NCBI RefSeq assembly: GCF_030812995.1
Contig: NZ_JAUSTT010000005.1
Span: 124,001 to 188,000 of the forward strand
Length of the DNA: 64,000 bases
Direction: 5' to 3'
DNA from: Bacillus chungangensis
GTDB lineage: Bacteria > Bacillota > Bacilli > Bacillales > Bacillaceae_C
Part shown: positions 33,220 to 42,524 of the stretch, piece by piece
How positions within the stretch are numbered: position 1 is the first letter of the stretch
How the letters are laid out: every line of letters starts with the position of its first letter
The notes under the pieces: generated by a model
Told to the model about the DNA's origin: nothing
Seen by the model: the letters and a program-made list of their open reading frames with translations, nothing else
The model's database searches: none
Program-made: the position numbers and the translations under genes

Positions 33220-34086
33220 CTACTGATGGATCTGTACGTCCATATGCTCTCTAAATTTTTGTTTATCTTGAACAAACTGTTTGTGCCACGTTATTGTTAA
33301 CCAAGCGTTCTCTGGAAATGGAGCGATACTATTCGTAAACTGCAACAATATGTTGTTATGATGATTTCTTCGATGAGCGATCGCAGAGTGCGTTTCTTTT
33401 CCATCATAAACAGATACATGATAGGCGCCTGGTTTTGGCAATAAATTGTTGTCTCTATTGATAAAAGTGATTTCATACTGATTAAATTGAAGGGAACCAG
33501 CTATTTGATACTCATTCCCTAAATATGCCAATACCTTGTCTACTTCTCCTGCTAAAATGAGGGATCTAATCAATGTAGAGCTTATCTTCTCTCCGTTTAA
33601 CGCTACTTTTTCGACTTTCGTAACAGAGAATGCTCCCTTGCCATCAACTGCGATCCTATCCATATTCCCTTGTCCACGATAACCGTATGTAAAATCAAAG
33701 CCAGCAACAACGTGTTTTGCTCCCAACTTAGTTACATACCGTTCAATAAATTGTTCTGGAGAAAGCATGGCAAAACGTCGGTTAAATGCAACGACATATA
33801 AGCAATCAACGCCTAGACGACTCAATATATCTTCTTTTTGTGCAAGAGAAGTGAGATAGTCAACTTTCATTTTACCGTCACTAATCACTTCTTTTGGATG
33901 AGGAAAAAAAGTCATCACAGCAGTGGTCAATCCTTTTGTTTTAGCAATTTCAGAAGCTGTCTGAATGACTTTGCGGTGGCCGAGATGGACACCGTCAAAA
34001 AAGCCAAGAGCCATGACGCAAGTATCCGTTTTTACGATTGATATAGGTTGTTCTTCTTCAGATAAAAATACTGTTTTCAAGTTCAT
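33220..34086 (-). CDS. FAD synthetase (RibF-like) with degenerate riboflavin kinase domain
   Basis: 288 residues from the ATG at 34086 (AGGGGGG upstream); the frame extends further but without family similarity. The nucleotidyltransferase half (about 1-190) is intact: GFFDGVHLGHRKVI and ISSTLIRSLI. The C-terminal 95 residues align in place with riboflavin kinase but lack its GRxxGFPTAN motif, so kinase activity is unlikely. It lies downstream of hpaD in the 4-hydroxyphenylacetate locus, whose hydroxylase needs FADH2. Inferred: a dedicated FMN adenylyltransferase raising the FAD supply. The housekeeping RibF must be elsewhere. Confidence 0.8.
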   Translation of the reverse strand: MNLKTVFLSEEEQPISIVKTDTCVMALGFFDGVHLGHRKVIQTASEIAKTKGLTTAVMTFFPHPKEVISDGKMKVDYLTSLAQKEDILSRLGVDCLYVVAFNRRFAMLSPEQFIERYVTKLGAKHVVAGFDFTYGYRGQGNMDRIAVDGKGAFSVTKVEKVALNGEKISSTLIRSLILAGEVDKVLAYLGNEYQIAGSLQFNQYEITFINRDNNLLPKPGAYHVSVYDGKETHSAIAHRRNHHNNILLQFTNSIAPFPENAWLTITWHKQFVQDKQKFREHMDVQIHQ

Positions 34087-34154
34087 CCCCCCTATTGTGT
34101 TCGCATAAAAATGGATTAGAAAAGACTTCACTTTAAAGAAGAGCAGCATCAACA

Positions 34155-34186
34155 AATGAAAAACGCTGCGACCCACTATCGCAGCG
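34155..34186 (-). terminator. Terminator after hpaD
   Basis: CGCTGCG...CGCAGCG stem (34164-34186) followed by TTTTTCATTTG on the minus strand, between hpaD and the FAD synthetase gene; the latter may rely on readthrough or its own promoter. Confidence 0.65.
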
Positions 34187-34260
34187 CGCAAAAACAATCA
34201 TCTCTGCTACATTTATTAGGAAGGAAAGATTAATAACTGCTACAGCTTGTGACCTCGTGT

Positions 34261-35244
34261 TTAAATGATAAATTCAGGCTTTTTTTGCTCCAGCAGCGGT
34301 TCGTGAACAGCAATCTCTTCACCAGTTTCAATATCGATAAATGTACTTGTTTCGTTAAACCAGCTGTCAGGAGCTTTGTGTCCCCAGAAGGTTTGGCGTC
34401 TTGGATCATTTAAATCCCAACGAATTGGCTTAAAGTCTGGGTCACTCGTTAAATAGTCACCTGTATAAAGCTCGATGCGATGGCCGTCCGGATCTCTTAA
34501 ATAAAGGAAAAAGGCATTCGATAAACCATGCCGCCCCGGCCCTCTTTCAATGGCATCAGCATATCCCATGCTTGCCAGCACATCGCAGCAATGAATCAAA
34601 CTCATTGGTTCTGATAGCCAGTAGGCAAAGTGATGCAGCTTTGGGCCTTTGCCATTCATAAAGGCTTGGTCATGGACGGTTGGTTTACGATGAAGCCATG
34701 CTGCCCAAATTTTCTCATCTTCAGTAGCTGTATATTCAGAACAAGCAAAGCCCAATTGATCAATATAAAAGTCATACGCCTTTTGAACATCTGGTACAGC
34801 ACAGTTAACATGATCAATTCGTTGAATTCTTGCTCCTCGATATAAATCATAGCGCTGCAGCATGCGTTCGACAGTTTCCATTTCACAAAAGAATTCTAAT
34901 GGAATCCCAGATATATCATGGACGCGCAGTGCCCTGCCCATTGCTCGCTGTTTCCCTTTCTCCACCCATTTAGTTTTCAAGCCTTGCGATTGAAAAAGCG
35001 CTTCCAATTTTGTCAAATGCTCTTCTTTCTCTACCTTGTATCCTAACACTTCAACAACTGGCTTGTCAGCTTTTTTTAACAATAGACTATGATGGACATG
35101 TTCTTCCAGCCCTCGCAAATAAATATGCTCTTCATCATGTTCTGTTTCAATAAAGCCTAGCGCATTTACATAAAAATCTCGTGATGCCTGCAAGTCAGTT
35201 ACATGAAGCACCGTTCTGGCTACACGAATGATAGAAAATGTCAT
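34261..35244 (-). CDS. hpaD: 3,4-dihydroxyphenylacetate 2,3-dioxygenase
   Basis: 327 residues, two-domain VOC extradiol dioxygenase that cleaves homoprotocatechuate to 5-carboxymethyl-2-hydroxymuconate semialdehyde with Fe(II) or Mn(II). Metal ligands fit His145 (RIDHVNC), His204 or His205 (KLHHFAYWL) and Glu258 (HRIELYTGDY), matching the Brevibacterium/Arthrobacter enzyme type. The start is the ATG at 35244 after GGGTGAG; the GTG at 35253 overlaps the site. 211 bp downstream of hpaE. This is the VOC-type, not the E. coli LigB-type, enzyme. Confidence 0.93.
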   Translation of the reverse strand: MTFSIIRVARTVLHVTDLQASRDFYVNALGFIETEHDEEHIYLRGLEEHVHHSLLLKKADKPVVEVLGYKVEKEEHLTKLEALFQSQGLKTKWVEKGKQRAMGRALRVHDISGIPLEFFCEMETVERMLQRYDLYRGARIQRIDHVNCAVPDVQKAYDFYIDQLGFACSEYTATEDEKIWAAWLHRKPTVHDQAFMNGKGPKLHHFAYWLSEPMSLIHCCDVLASMGYADAIERGPGRHGLSNAFFLYLRDPDGHRIELYTGDYLTSDPDFKPIRWDLNDPRRQTFWGHKAPDSWFNETSTFIDIETGEEIAVHEPLLEQKKPEFII

Positions 35245-35455
35245 GTTTCTCACCCTATCTTTCTATTTTTTATCAACATAAAGAAACAAATAATTTTTTC
35301 TAATATATACATGTGTTATTCAAAAATACGTTAAATCAAAGTACGATTTAAATAGTGTACACTGCCTATCAAATGATTGATTTTTAAGAATATTTATTAA
35401 TCAATATATGGAATACAGGCGGAGGCAATATCTCCACCTGATTCCCACCCATCAT

Positions 35456-36943
35456 TTACTTGCCAAATTGAGGGATATGATGTTCACCAATTGCCACATG
35501 AATGATTTTTTGTTCTGTATAAAATTCAAAACTATAGTGGCCGCCCTCACGACCAATTCCTGAATGTTTGGAACCGCCAAAAGGCGTTCTTAAATCACGG
35601 ACATTTTGCGCATTTACCCAAAGCATACCTGAATCAACTTGATGCGCTACTCTATGTCCTCTCTTTATATCGTTCGTCCAAACATAGCCGGCAAGACCAT
35701 ATTTTACATCATTAGCCATTTTAATGACGTCTGCTTCTTCTTTAAAAGTCAGTACTGTCAGCACAGGACCAAAAATTTCTTCTTGTGCGACGCGCATGTT
35801 GTTATCGACATTTAAAATAATCGTCGGGGATACAAAATTTCCTTTTTGAAGGCTTGCCGGAATCTCCCCTGTGATCACTTCTGCCCCTTCTTCTTTCGCT
35901 ATTTCTAAGTAGCCTTTTACTTTTTCCCAGTGTTCCTTATGAATAAGTGGACCTACTTGCGTTTCTTCAGCAAGCGGATCGCCAACTTTAATATTTGCTA
36001 CACGCTGTTTTAATGCGGCAATAAACTTCTCTTTTATATTTTCATGTAAAAATAGCCGCGAATTCGCTGTACATCTCTCTCCATTAAAGGAATAGATGCC
36101 CCAGACGCAAGCATCTAAAGCACGGTCAAGATCAGCGTCGTCAAAAACAATGATTGGCGATTTCCCACCAAGCTCCATTGAAAAGCGTTTTAATGTGTCT
36201 GCACCATTCTTCATTATAGTAGAACCTGTAATAGTCTCACCAGTAAAAGAAATGAGTGTAACATCAGGATGCTTTACAAGTGCAGCACCTGCTGTCTCTC
36301 CGAACCCATGAACAATGTTAAAAACGCCTTTAGGAAGCTCTGCTTTATGAATGATCTCCGCAAGCTTATTCGCTGTTAACGGCGATAATTCTGCAGGCTT
36401 TAGAACGACAGTATTTCCAGTAGCAAGTGCTGGAGCTACTTTCCACGTTTCCAGCATAAACGGCGCATTCCACGGTGTTATTAAACCAGCAACGCCAACG
36501 GGTTGATGAATAGTGTAATTAATAAATTCATCGTCCACTTGATATGTTTCTCCGACGAGACGGCTTTCTACCATTCTTGCATAAAAGCGAAAATTTTCCG
36601 AAGCGCGGCTCACCATTTTTCTCGTTTGACTAATAGGCAAGCCTGTATCCAAAGATTCTAAATAAGCAATATTTTCTACTTCTTCATCAATCAAGTCAGC
36701 AATCCGATTGATATATGCCAACCGTTTCTTCACTTTCATTGTTTTCCAAGGTCCTTCTACAAATGCTTGCTTCGCTGCTTTTACAGCCTGCTCTATGTCT
36801 CCTGAACGGCCTTCCGCTACCTGATTGATTACTTCATTTGTAAAAGGATTCACGTTGTTAAACATAGTGCCGCTTATACTTTTGGTAAATTCACCATTGA
36901 TATATAAGGAAATATCTTTTTGTGCTTGGTGTTTAAGAAGCAT
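35456..36943 (-). CDS. hpaE: 5-carboxymethyl-2-hydroxymuconate semialdehyde dehydrogenase
   Basis: 495-residue NAD-dependent aldehyde dehydrogenase with catalytic Glu in MELGGKSP and Cys in GERCTANSR. It oxidises the ring-cleavage product of HpaD. I place the start at the ATG at 36943 (AAGGGAAG 9 bases upstream) rather than 36952. It follows the DapA-type aldolase by 21 bp and precedes hpaD, so aldolase-hpaE-hpaD form one unit behind the operator at 37970. ALDH specificity is assigned by context. Confidence 0.9.
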   Translation of the reverse strand: MLLKHQAQKDISLYINGEFTKSISGTMFNNVNPFTNEVINQVAEGRSGDIEQAVKAAKQAFVEGPWKTMKVKKRLAYINRIADLIDEEVENIAYLESLDTGLPISQTRKMVSRASENFRFYARMVESRLVGETYQVDDEFINYTIHQPVGVAGLITPWNAPFMLETWKVAPALATGNTVVLKPAELSPLTANKLAEIIHKAELPKGVFNIVHGFGETAGAALVKHPDVTLISFTGETITGSTIMKNGADTLKRFSMELGGKSPIIVFDDADLDRALDACVWGIYSFNGERCTANSRLFLHENIKEKFIAALKQRVANIKVGDPLAEETQVGPLIHKEHWEKVKGYLEIAKEEGAEVITGEIPASLQKGNFVSPTIILNVDNNMRVAQEEIFGPVLTVLTFKEEADVIKMANDVKYGLAGYVWTNDIKRGHRVAHQVDSGMLWVNAQNVRDLRTPFGGSKHSGIGREGGHYSFEFYTEQKIIHVAIGEHHIPQFGK

Positions 36944-36964
36944 GTTTATCATCTTCCCTTTCTT

Positions 36965-37888
36965 TTAAGACTTGCTTCCTGCTGACGCAAGAATACCGCA
37001 ATGCGCTAATGTCTCTCGGATTTCTGCTTTCAATGCTTCTGATGGCGGCCCCATTGGCATACGCAATTTTGGATATATTTTGCCCATCATTCCAAGCGCT
37101 GCTTTTGCTGGAGCCGGATTTGTATCCTTGAAGAGTACATCATTCAGCGGCATTAACTCATAATGGAGATCCTGTGCACGTTTCACATCGCCATCGGCCC
37201 AAGCATTATAAAGTGCAGCTACTTTCTTTGGCTCCACATTTGCTGTAGCACTAATAAAACCTGCTCCGCCAATTGCCAGCATTGGATAACAAAGCAGCTC
37301 AATGCCTGAAAACAACAAGAAATCTCTTCCACAATGAAGGAGTACACGATTAACATGTTCAAAATCTTTATTTGATTCTTTAGCCCCGATAATGTTAGGG
37401 CAATCCTCCACTAAACGTTTCATCGTTGAAACTTCCATATTAACAGCAGTACGTCCTGGAATATTATAGATAATAATCGGTATTTTCACTGCATTAGCAA
37501 CCGTTTTAAAATGATTATATAGAGCTTGCTGATTCGGCTTGTTATAATAAGGAACAATAACCATCGCTGCATCTGCACTCAGCTCTTCTGCATACTTTGT
37601 TAATTCCATCGTTTCTTTATGATTCGTGGAACCCGTACCAGGTGCAAAGGGAACACGCCCATCAATCGTTTCCATTGCTAATTTCATTACTCGTTTTCTT
37701 TCTTCCACTGTTAAAGAACTTGGCTCGCCGCTCGTTCCTGTTACCGATATGCCATGGCTGCCGCTTTCAATTTGCCAATTTACTAATTGCTTAAAGGTTT
37801 CCTCATCTATTTCTCCTTGCTCTGTAAACGGTGTAATAACTGGACAAATCGAACCTCTTAATCTTTGTTTTACATCTTCATAAGCCAA
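36965..37888 (-). CDS. DHDPS/NAL-family aldolase, probable 4-hydroxy-2-oxoheptanedioate aldolase
   Basis: 307 residues of the class I (Schiff-base) DapA family: GTSGE at 51-55, Tyr141 (IIIYNIPGRT) and catalytic Lys170 (IIGAKESNKD). The start is TTG at 37888 with AGGAGG upstream. In this locus it most likely performs the retro-aldol step giving pyruvate and succinic semialdehyde, a job done by the unrelated class II HpaI in E. coli. A lysine-biosynthesis DapA is less likely, since the gene leads the hpaED unit directly behind the shared GntR-type operator. Activity is inferred. Confidence 0.8.
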   Translation of the reverse strand: MAYEDVKQRLRGSICPVITPFTEQGEIDEETFKQLVNWQIESGSHGISVTGTSGEPSSLTVEERKRVMKLAMETIDGRVPFAPGTGSTNHKETMELTKYAEELSADAAMVIVPYYNKPNQQALYNHFKTVANAVKIPIIIYNIPGRTAVNMEVSTMKRLVEDCPNIIGAKESNKDFEHVNRVLLHCGRDFLLFSGIELLCYPMLAIGGAGFISATANVEPKKVAALYNAWADGDVKRAQDLHYELMPLNDVLFKDTNPAPAKAALGMMGKIYPKLRMPMGPPSEALKAEIRETLAHCGILASAGSKS

Positions 37889-37969
37889 TACAATCTGCCT
37901 CCTCTTATTTTTATTTGCAAATTATCCCCTTACTCTTCTATCAATAACATTATATTAAATAAACATGTA

Positions 37970-37995
37970 AATTATATATAAAATCATATATGATT
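37970..37995. promoter_or_regulatory. Hpa-regulon operator upstream of aldolase-hpaE-hpaD
   Basis: AATTATATAT, six bases, ATATATGATT: one mismatch from the perfect dyad at 46934. 82 bp before the aldolase start. Confidence 0.65.
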
Positions 37996-38168
37996 TTTTA
38001 GTGTAAAAATATATAGGAGACTAAAACTTAGTTCCTAATAAACCGATTACGTAGACAAGCATCACACATTCACTTAGATCGTCGGACTTTTAGCAGGTGA
38101 AGCGGCTGCTTCACCTGACTGTTAAGCCCAAGGTATAATAGAGATGAGTATAAAAATAGCGCAATCCG

Positions 38169-38660
38169 TTAATTTATAGCGGGAACAATTTTTTTATATT
38201 GCCCCCCATGAAAAACTAAAGGTGCTTCCTTCTCTAATGTTATTCCCAATACCTCGCCGATAAAAATCGTATGATCTCCTGCTTCATGCTCATTGTATAA
38301 TTGACAAGCAATAGATGTTGCTGATTTTGGAAGCACTGGAACGCCTTGAAGTTCTTCAAACGAAATCGCCCGTTTTTCTTTCAGCTGTCCTGCAAAATAC
38401 ATAGACATTTCTTTCTGTTGATCGGAAAGAATATTAACAGCGAATTTCTTTGCTTCACGGATATGCTCCAGCATCTTCGCTCGATGATCAACACTTATGG
38501 CAATGAGCTTAGGCTGTAATGATATAGACATGAAAGCATTCGCAGTCATTCCATGAATATCGCCATTAGATTTTGTCGTAATGACGGTCACACCTGATGC
38601 AAAGCTTCCCATCGCTTGACGAAACAAACGATCATCGATGGTTTGTTCTATTTTTTCCAT
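38169..38660 (-). CDS. hpaC: 4-hydroxyphenylacetate 3-monooxygenase, flavin reductase component
   Basis: 163 residues of the flavin-reductase-like domain family: FRQAMGSFASGVTVITT at the start, GMTANAFMSISLQP in the middle and GDHTIFIGEVL near the end. It reduces FAD with NAD(P)H and passes FADH2 to HpaB. GGAGGAAAG precedes the ATG. 250 bp downstream of hpaB on the same strand; the space between holds a small hairpin (GTAGAGG/CCTCTAC) but no gene. Confidence 0.92.
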   Translation of the reverse strand: MEKIEQTIDDRLFRQAMGSFASGVTVITTKSNGDIHGMTANAFMSISLQPKLIAISVDHRAKMLEHIREAKKFAVNILSDQQKEMSMYFAGQLKEKRAISFEELQGVPVLPKSATSIACQLYNEHEAGDHTIFIGEVLGITLEKEAPLVFHGGQYKKIVPAIN

Positions 38661-38910
38661 CTTTCCTCCTCCTTTCTTCCATATTTCCCGAACAGGAAGG
38701 CCCTTTATTCAGTTCAGATGATCGTAAAGCTAAGAAGCTGTGTATCGCTAGACACTCTTTATTACCATCATGAGGGCGACCTAAGGATCGTAGAGGTTCC
38801 ACCTCTACTTCCAATCATGAAGCAACTTGCATCATTTAGGCAAGTGAGAAGTGTTATCGATTATACGAAATCGTAAACTGACAAGAAAAGAATGTTATTT
38901 TCTTTTTCAC

Positions 38911-40401
38911 TCATATATTCGTATACGTTTTGTTTGGACTTTTTGCTCTTTCTAGAAAAGTTTTTATCATTTCTTTATATGGCGCTTTGTTGTACATATC
39001 ATAATATACATTGGACATTCTGACAGGGTCGCCAAAGAAATAGTACTCATAAAGCGATTGGCGATTGCCAAATGCACTAATAGAAATATCCCAAGCCAAA
39101 CGGAATAATTGTACTCGATCATAGCCGTCAATATTAGCTCCTTGTGTATAGCGATGAACGAGATTTCCAATATCTTCATTGTTAAAATCATCCTGTGTTG
39201 GCAGAGCCATTAAGCCAGAAGCGCCCAGTATCCTAATGATTTCTACCATTCTTTGATAAACTTTTGGAAACCAGTTGCGTGCTGCATTCAAAGGTTCAAA
39301 ATCAGGTGTCATATTTCCATACTTGTCAATCTTGGCATTATGTTCTGCACGATATAAGTGTGATCTCATCACTTCCAAAATAATCATGATCTCACTTGCC
39401 TTCTCTTTGACGTGCTGGAACTGTTCAATGCCAATTGCTTCTATGATACTAAGGACAACTCCAAGTACAAATTCTGTCTTTACAGTGTTTTTCGCGATGA
39501 CTTGATGAGTCATATGCACAACGGCATTCGTCTCCGCATATGTACGATTGCAAATATCTGTACTTTCACAAACAAATACTCTTTCCCAAGGAACAAGTAC
39601 GTCCTCAAACGAAATAATCGCATCACTTTCATCAAAACGAGCGCCTAGTGGATGATCCCACTGATTTTTACCGTAATCAAATGATTCGCGAGATAGAAAC
39701 TTTAAACCTGGCGTATTGTTTGGAATTGCAAAAGCAAACGCATACGGATCATCTGTATTTCCAGGTGTTCTATTTACCGTAGACGGAAAGACAACGAGCT
39801 CATCGGTAATGCCGCCTAAAGTTGCAAGGAGACGACACCCATTAATAACAATGCCATCTGCTGTTTTTTTCGTAATCCGTGCAGAAAGGAAAGGGTCCTT
39901 CTGTTCAGATTGTGTCAGCTTTGAACGATTCACCTGTGGATGAATCAAAGTATGTGTTAAGCTGATATCGTTCTCACGAGCATATTCATAATAATTTTCC
40001 GCGTTTTTAGCAAAGCGGGGATCGCCTCCGCCAGATTGCGCGAAAAAAGAGCTAGCCGTCCCGAAAGCCATGATGCTCGTATTTAAATAATCAGGCGACC
40101 TTCCCATCATTCCACCAGAAAAAGCAGCCCATTCACTGTGCATTTCTCTTCTTCTAAATAAATCTTCTTTTGTCTTCGGGGCAATAAAAGAAAGACCTAC
40201 TTTTTCTCCAGATGTAGGAGAAGTATAGAGCATTTTGTCTGGTTTCTCATATTGAAGATCATAAAGGCCGGCAACACTTTGAACAACATTTTTAAAGGCA
40301 GGATGCTCAGGAATGTTGTCCACCTTTTCCCCATGAATCCACACTTCTGTCTTCCGACTTTTTATTCCTTCAATGTATTCTTTGCCTGTACGTGCTGGCA
40401 T
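38911..40401 (-). CDS. hpaB: 4-hydroxyphenylacetate 3-monooxygenase, oxygenase component
   Basis: 496-residue FADH2-dependent hydroxylase (HpaB family, acyl-CoA-dehydrogenase-like fold) that converts 4-hydroxyphenylacetate to 3,4-dihydroxyphenylacetate. The N-terminal RTGKEYIEGIKSRKTEVWIHG and the central ALGARFDESDAIISFEDVLVPWERVFV are characteristic. Length is as expected. It is divergent from hpaG across a 540-bp region containing two copies of the regulon operator. It needs HpaC and FAD, both supplied by neighbours. Confidence 0.95.
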   Translation of the reverse strand: MPARTGKEYIEGIKSRKTEVWIHGEKVDNIPEHPAFKNVVQSVAGLYDLQYEKPDKMLYTSPTSGEKVGLSFIAPKTKEDLFRRREMHSEWAAFSGGMMGRSPDYLNTSIMAFGTASSFFAQSGGGDPRFAKNAENYYEYARENDISLTHTLIHPQVNRSKLTQSEQKDPFLSARITKKTADGIVINGCRLLATLGGITDELVVFPSTVNRTPGNTDDPYAFAFAIPNNTPGLKFLSRESFDYGKNQWDHPLGARFDESDAIISFEDVLVPWERVFVCESTDICNRTYAETNAVVHMTHQVIAKNTVKTEFVLGVVLSIIEAIGIEQFQHVKEKASEIMIILEVMRSHLYRAEHNAKIDKYGNMTPDFEPLNAARNWFPKVYQRMVEIIRILGASGLMALPTQDDFNNEDIGNLVHRYTQGANIDGYDRVQLFRLAWDISISAFGNRQSLYEYYFFGDPVRMSNVYYDMYNKAPYKEMIKTFLERAKSPNKTYTNI

Positions 40402-40720
40402 GATTTCTCCCCCTCAACATGTTTTTTGTCAACGCTTACAACTTGAATAATAATTATATTCTGATAATATATGTTATTGTTCGTTTTCAATCATTAACTA
40501 GGCACTTTTAATATAAAAACAAATCCAAACCTGCGCAGTACACGTGCACTTAGTATTAAACCGTTGGCTAATCTAATGAGTACATTCTTATGTTGCTTCC
40601 TTTATTAGCTCCTCCTCATCCTTTCTTCATTCATTATTCCTTTGGGAACTTGAAATGAAAACTGTTTTACACCTTCACTAAAATGAATGACTTCATCTTT
40701 TTAAATATTTTTCACGTTTT

Positions 40721-40746
40721 AATCATATACTAAATCATATATGATT
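40721..40746. promoter_or_regulatory. Hpa-regulon operator between hpaB and hpaG (site 1)
   Basis: AATCATATAC, six bases, ATATATGATT: one mismatch from the dyad consensus, including a perfect 16-bp inner palindrome AAATCATATATGATTT. Confidence 0.7.
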
Positions 40747-40859
40747 TCAAGTAATTTTTTGAAAAATTCCTTTATTCAGGGCATCTTTATTTGATAGAAA
40801 AGTAATGACAGGGTACTCCCTACTCCTTTAAAACAAATAAATAATTATTTGAACCTTTA

Positions 40860-40885
40860 GATAATATATTATATGATATATGATA
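40860..40885. promoter_or_regulatory. Hpa-regulon operator upstream of hpaG (site 2)
   Basis: GATAATATAT, six bases, ATATATGATA: 8/10 and 9/10 arm matches, same 6-bp spacing, 56 bp before the hpaG start. Confidence 0.55.
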
Positions 40886-40941
40886 TCTCTATGATTCTTT
40901 TTTCTACACAATAAATATTCTATTATCAGAGGAGTGACATA

Positions 40942-41733
40942 ATGACAAAAGCAAAAATGAAGCTGTACGGGATTCCACAGCTTATCGAAGCAGACGTTGA
41001 TCCTAAAGGCAACATCGTAAACTTGAATGGACAGCGTTTTCAGACAAACGAATTGTCAGTAGATGTTCCAATTTCAGGAACTGTTTACGGAACCCTATTA
41101 AATTATAAAGGTGCCTTCGCTGCTCTCAATGAAGCAATGACTAAGTCTCCTTATCATGAGCCACCAAAAGCACCTATTCTTTATATAAAACCAGTAAATA
41201 CATTTAGCAGCTGCAACATGCCAATTCCGCTGCCATCTCATACACAAGCATTAGAGATTGGCGCTGCATTAGGCGTTGTAATAGGACAAAAAGCGACACG
41301 TGTAAGTGAAGAACAAGCGCTGTCTTATGCAGCAGGATATACAGTTGTAAATGATGTCAGCATTCCACATGACAGCGTATATCGTCCTGCTGTTCAATAC
41401 AAGGCGCGAGATGGCTTCTGCCCGATTGGCCCTTGGATTATAGATCGTTCTGCGGTCTCAAACCCTGACGAATTGGGAATACGTGTCTACATAAATAACG
41501 AGCTGAAACAGGAAAATACGACCGCAAACTTAATTCGCCCTGTCGCCCGTTTAATTGCTGATGTAACAGATTTTATGACGCTTCATCCTGGTGATGTGCT
41601 GCTAGTAGGCGTGCCCGAAAAAGCACCTTCAGCTGCAGCAGGTGACATTGTCCGTATTGAAATCGATTGTGTAGGGATGCTCGAAAATACCGTTGTACGA
41701 GAACAGGAGCTCGTTTTGGGGGTGGCGAAATGA
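40942..41733 (+). CDS. hpaG: HpaG N-terminal-type subunit (FAH family)
   Basis: 263 residues of the fumarylacetoacetate-hydrolase family, corresponding to the first half of the fused E. coli HpaG (OPET decarboxylase/HHDD isomerase). Where active FAH enzymes have the ExE metal ligands (second subunit: YECELAVVIG), this protein has EIGAALGVVIG; in my alignment both Glu are replaced by Gly and Ala. It may be a structural partner of the next subunit. The ATG has GGAGTGAC upstream. Overlaps the second subunit by 4 bp. Confidence 0.85.
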   Translation: MTKAKMKLYGIPQLIEADVDPKGNIVNLNGQRFQTNELSVDVPISGTVYGTLLNYKGAFAALNEAMTKSPYHEPPKAPILYIKPVNTFSSCNMPIPLPSHTQALEIGAALGVVIGQKATRVSEEQALSYAAGYTVVNDVSIPHDSVYRPAVQYKARDGFCPIGPWIIDRSAVSNPDELGIRVYINNELKQENTTANLIRPVARLIADVTDFMTLHPGDVLLVGVPEKAPSAAAGDIVRIEIDCVGMLENTVVREQELVLGVAK

Positions 41734-42479
41734 AAAGAGCGAGAGTTGTATATGATGGCGCTATTCATGATGCTTTTGAATTTGAGGGCAAACTAAAGCT
41801 GGCAGATGGGCGGATTGCCGCGGAAGAAGAAGTCGTATGGCTGCCGCCCATTCAACCGCGTACAGTCTTTGCTTTAGGCTTGAACTATGCAGATCATGCA
41901 AAAGAACTTGCTTTCAACGCGCCAACTGAACCACTTGTTTTCTTAAAAGGCCCGAATACGTTTATCGGACATCGCGCTCATACACGAAGACCGTCTGATG
42001 TAACATTTATGCATTACGAATGTGAGCTTGCTGTCGTCATTGGCAAAATGGCACGCAATGTGAAAGCAGAAGATGCCTATCACTATATTAAAGGCTACAC
42101 CGTTGCAAACGACTATGCCATTCGTGATTATTTAGAAAACTATTATCGTCCTAACTTGCGAGTGAAAAATCGTGACACTTGTACTCCTATTGGCCCTTGG
42201 CTCGTCGATGCAAAGGACGTTAGCGATCCTATGAATCTTTCACTGCGTACATATGTCAACGGAAAACTGACGCAAGAGGGTACGACGAAAGATATGATTT
42301 TTAGCATTCACGAACTGATAGCATACCTTAGCAGCTTTATGACACTAAATGACGGCGACATCATCTTAACCGGAACCCCGAAGGGCTCTGTTGATACGGC
42401 GGTTGGTGATGAGGTAATCACAGAAATTGATGGCATTGGCCGTTTGGTAAACACGATTGTCGGTGATGATGCCTTTTGA
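41730..42479 (+). CDS. hpaG: HpaG C-terminal-type subunit (FAH family), decarboxylase/isomerase
   Basis: 249 residues. FAH fold with GLNYADHAKEL, metal ligands Glu-x-Glu in HYECELAVVIG and a downstream Asp (VANDYAIRD), and a GTPKGS end motif. It decarboxylates 5-oxopent-3-ene-1,2,5-tricarboxylate and/or isomerises the product, as the C-terminal half of E. coli HpaG. The start is the ATG at 41730 inside the ATGA overlap, with GGGGGTGG upstream. A longer frame from 41667 is not used. Confidence 0.88.
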   Translation: MKRARVVYDGAIHDAFEFEGKLKLADGRIAAEEEVVWLPPIQPRTVFALGLNYADHAKELAFNAPTEPLVFLKGPNTFIGHRAHTRRPSDVTFMHYECELAVVIGKMARNVKAEDAYHYIKGYTVANDYAIRDYLENYYRPNLRVKNRDTCTPIGPWLVDAKDVSDPMNLSLRTYVNGKLTQEGTTKDMIFSIHELIAYLSSFMTLNDGDIILTGTPKGSVDTAVGDEVITEIDGIGRLVNTIVGDDAF

Positions 42480-42524
42480 AATAGTCTTGAGTCTTCACTA
42501 GGAATAAGAGAGGAGGAAATGCTC

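Noticed and set aside
33190-33228. Hairpin CCATCAG...CTGATGG resembling the left end of the repeat family
   Set aside because: Only the stem resembles it; flanking left-end bases are absent, so it may simply be a weak terminator after the Rpn-type gene.
36965-37888. Housekeeping dapA (lysine biosynthesis)
   Set aside because: Catalytic residues fit, but position behind the hpa operator and ahead of hpaE/hpaD favours a catabolic aldolase.
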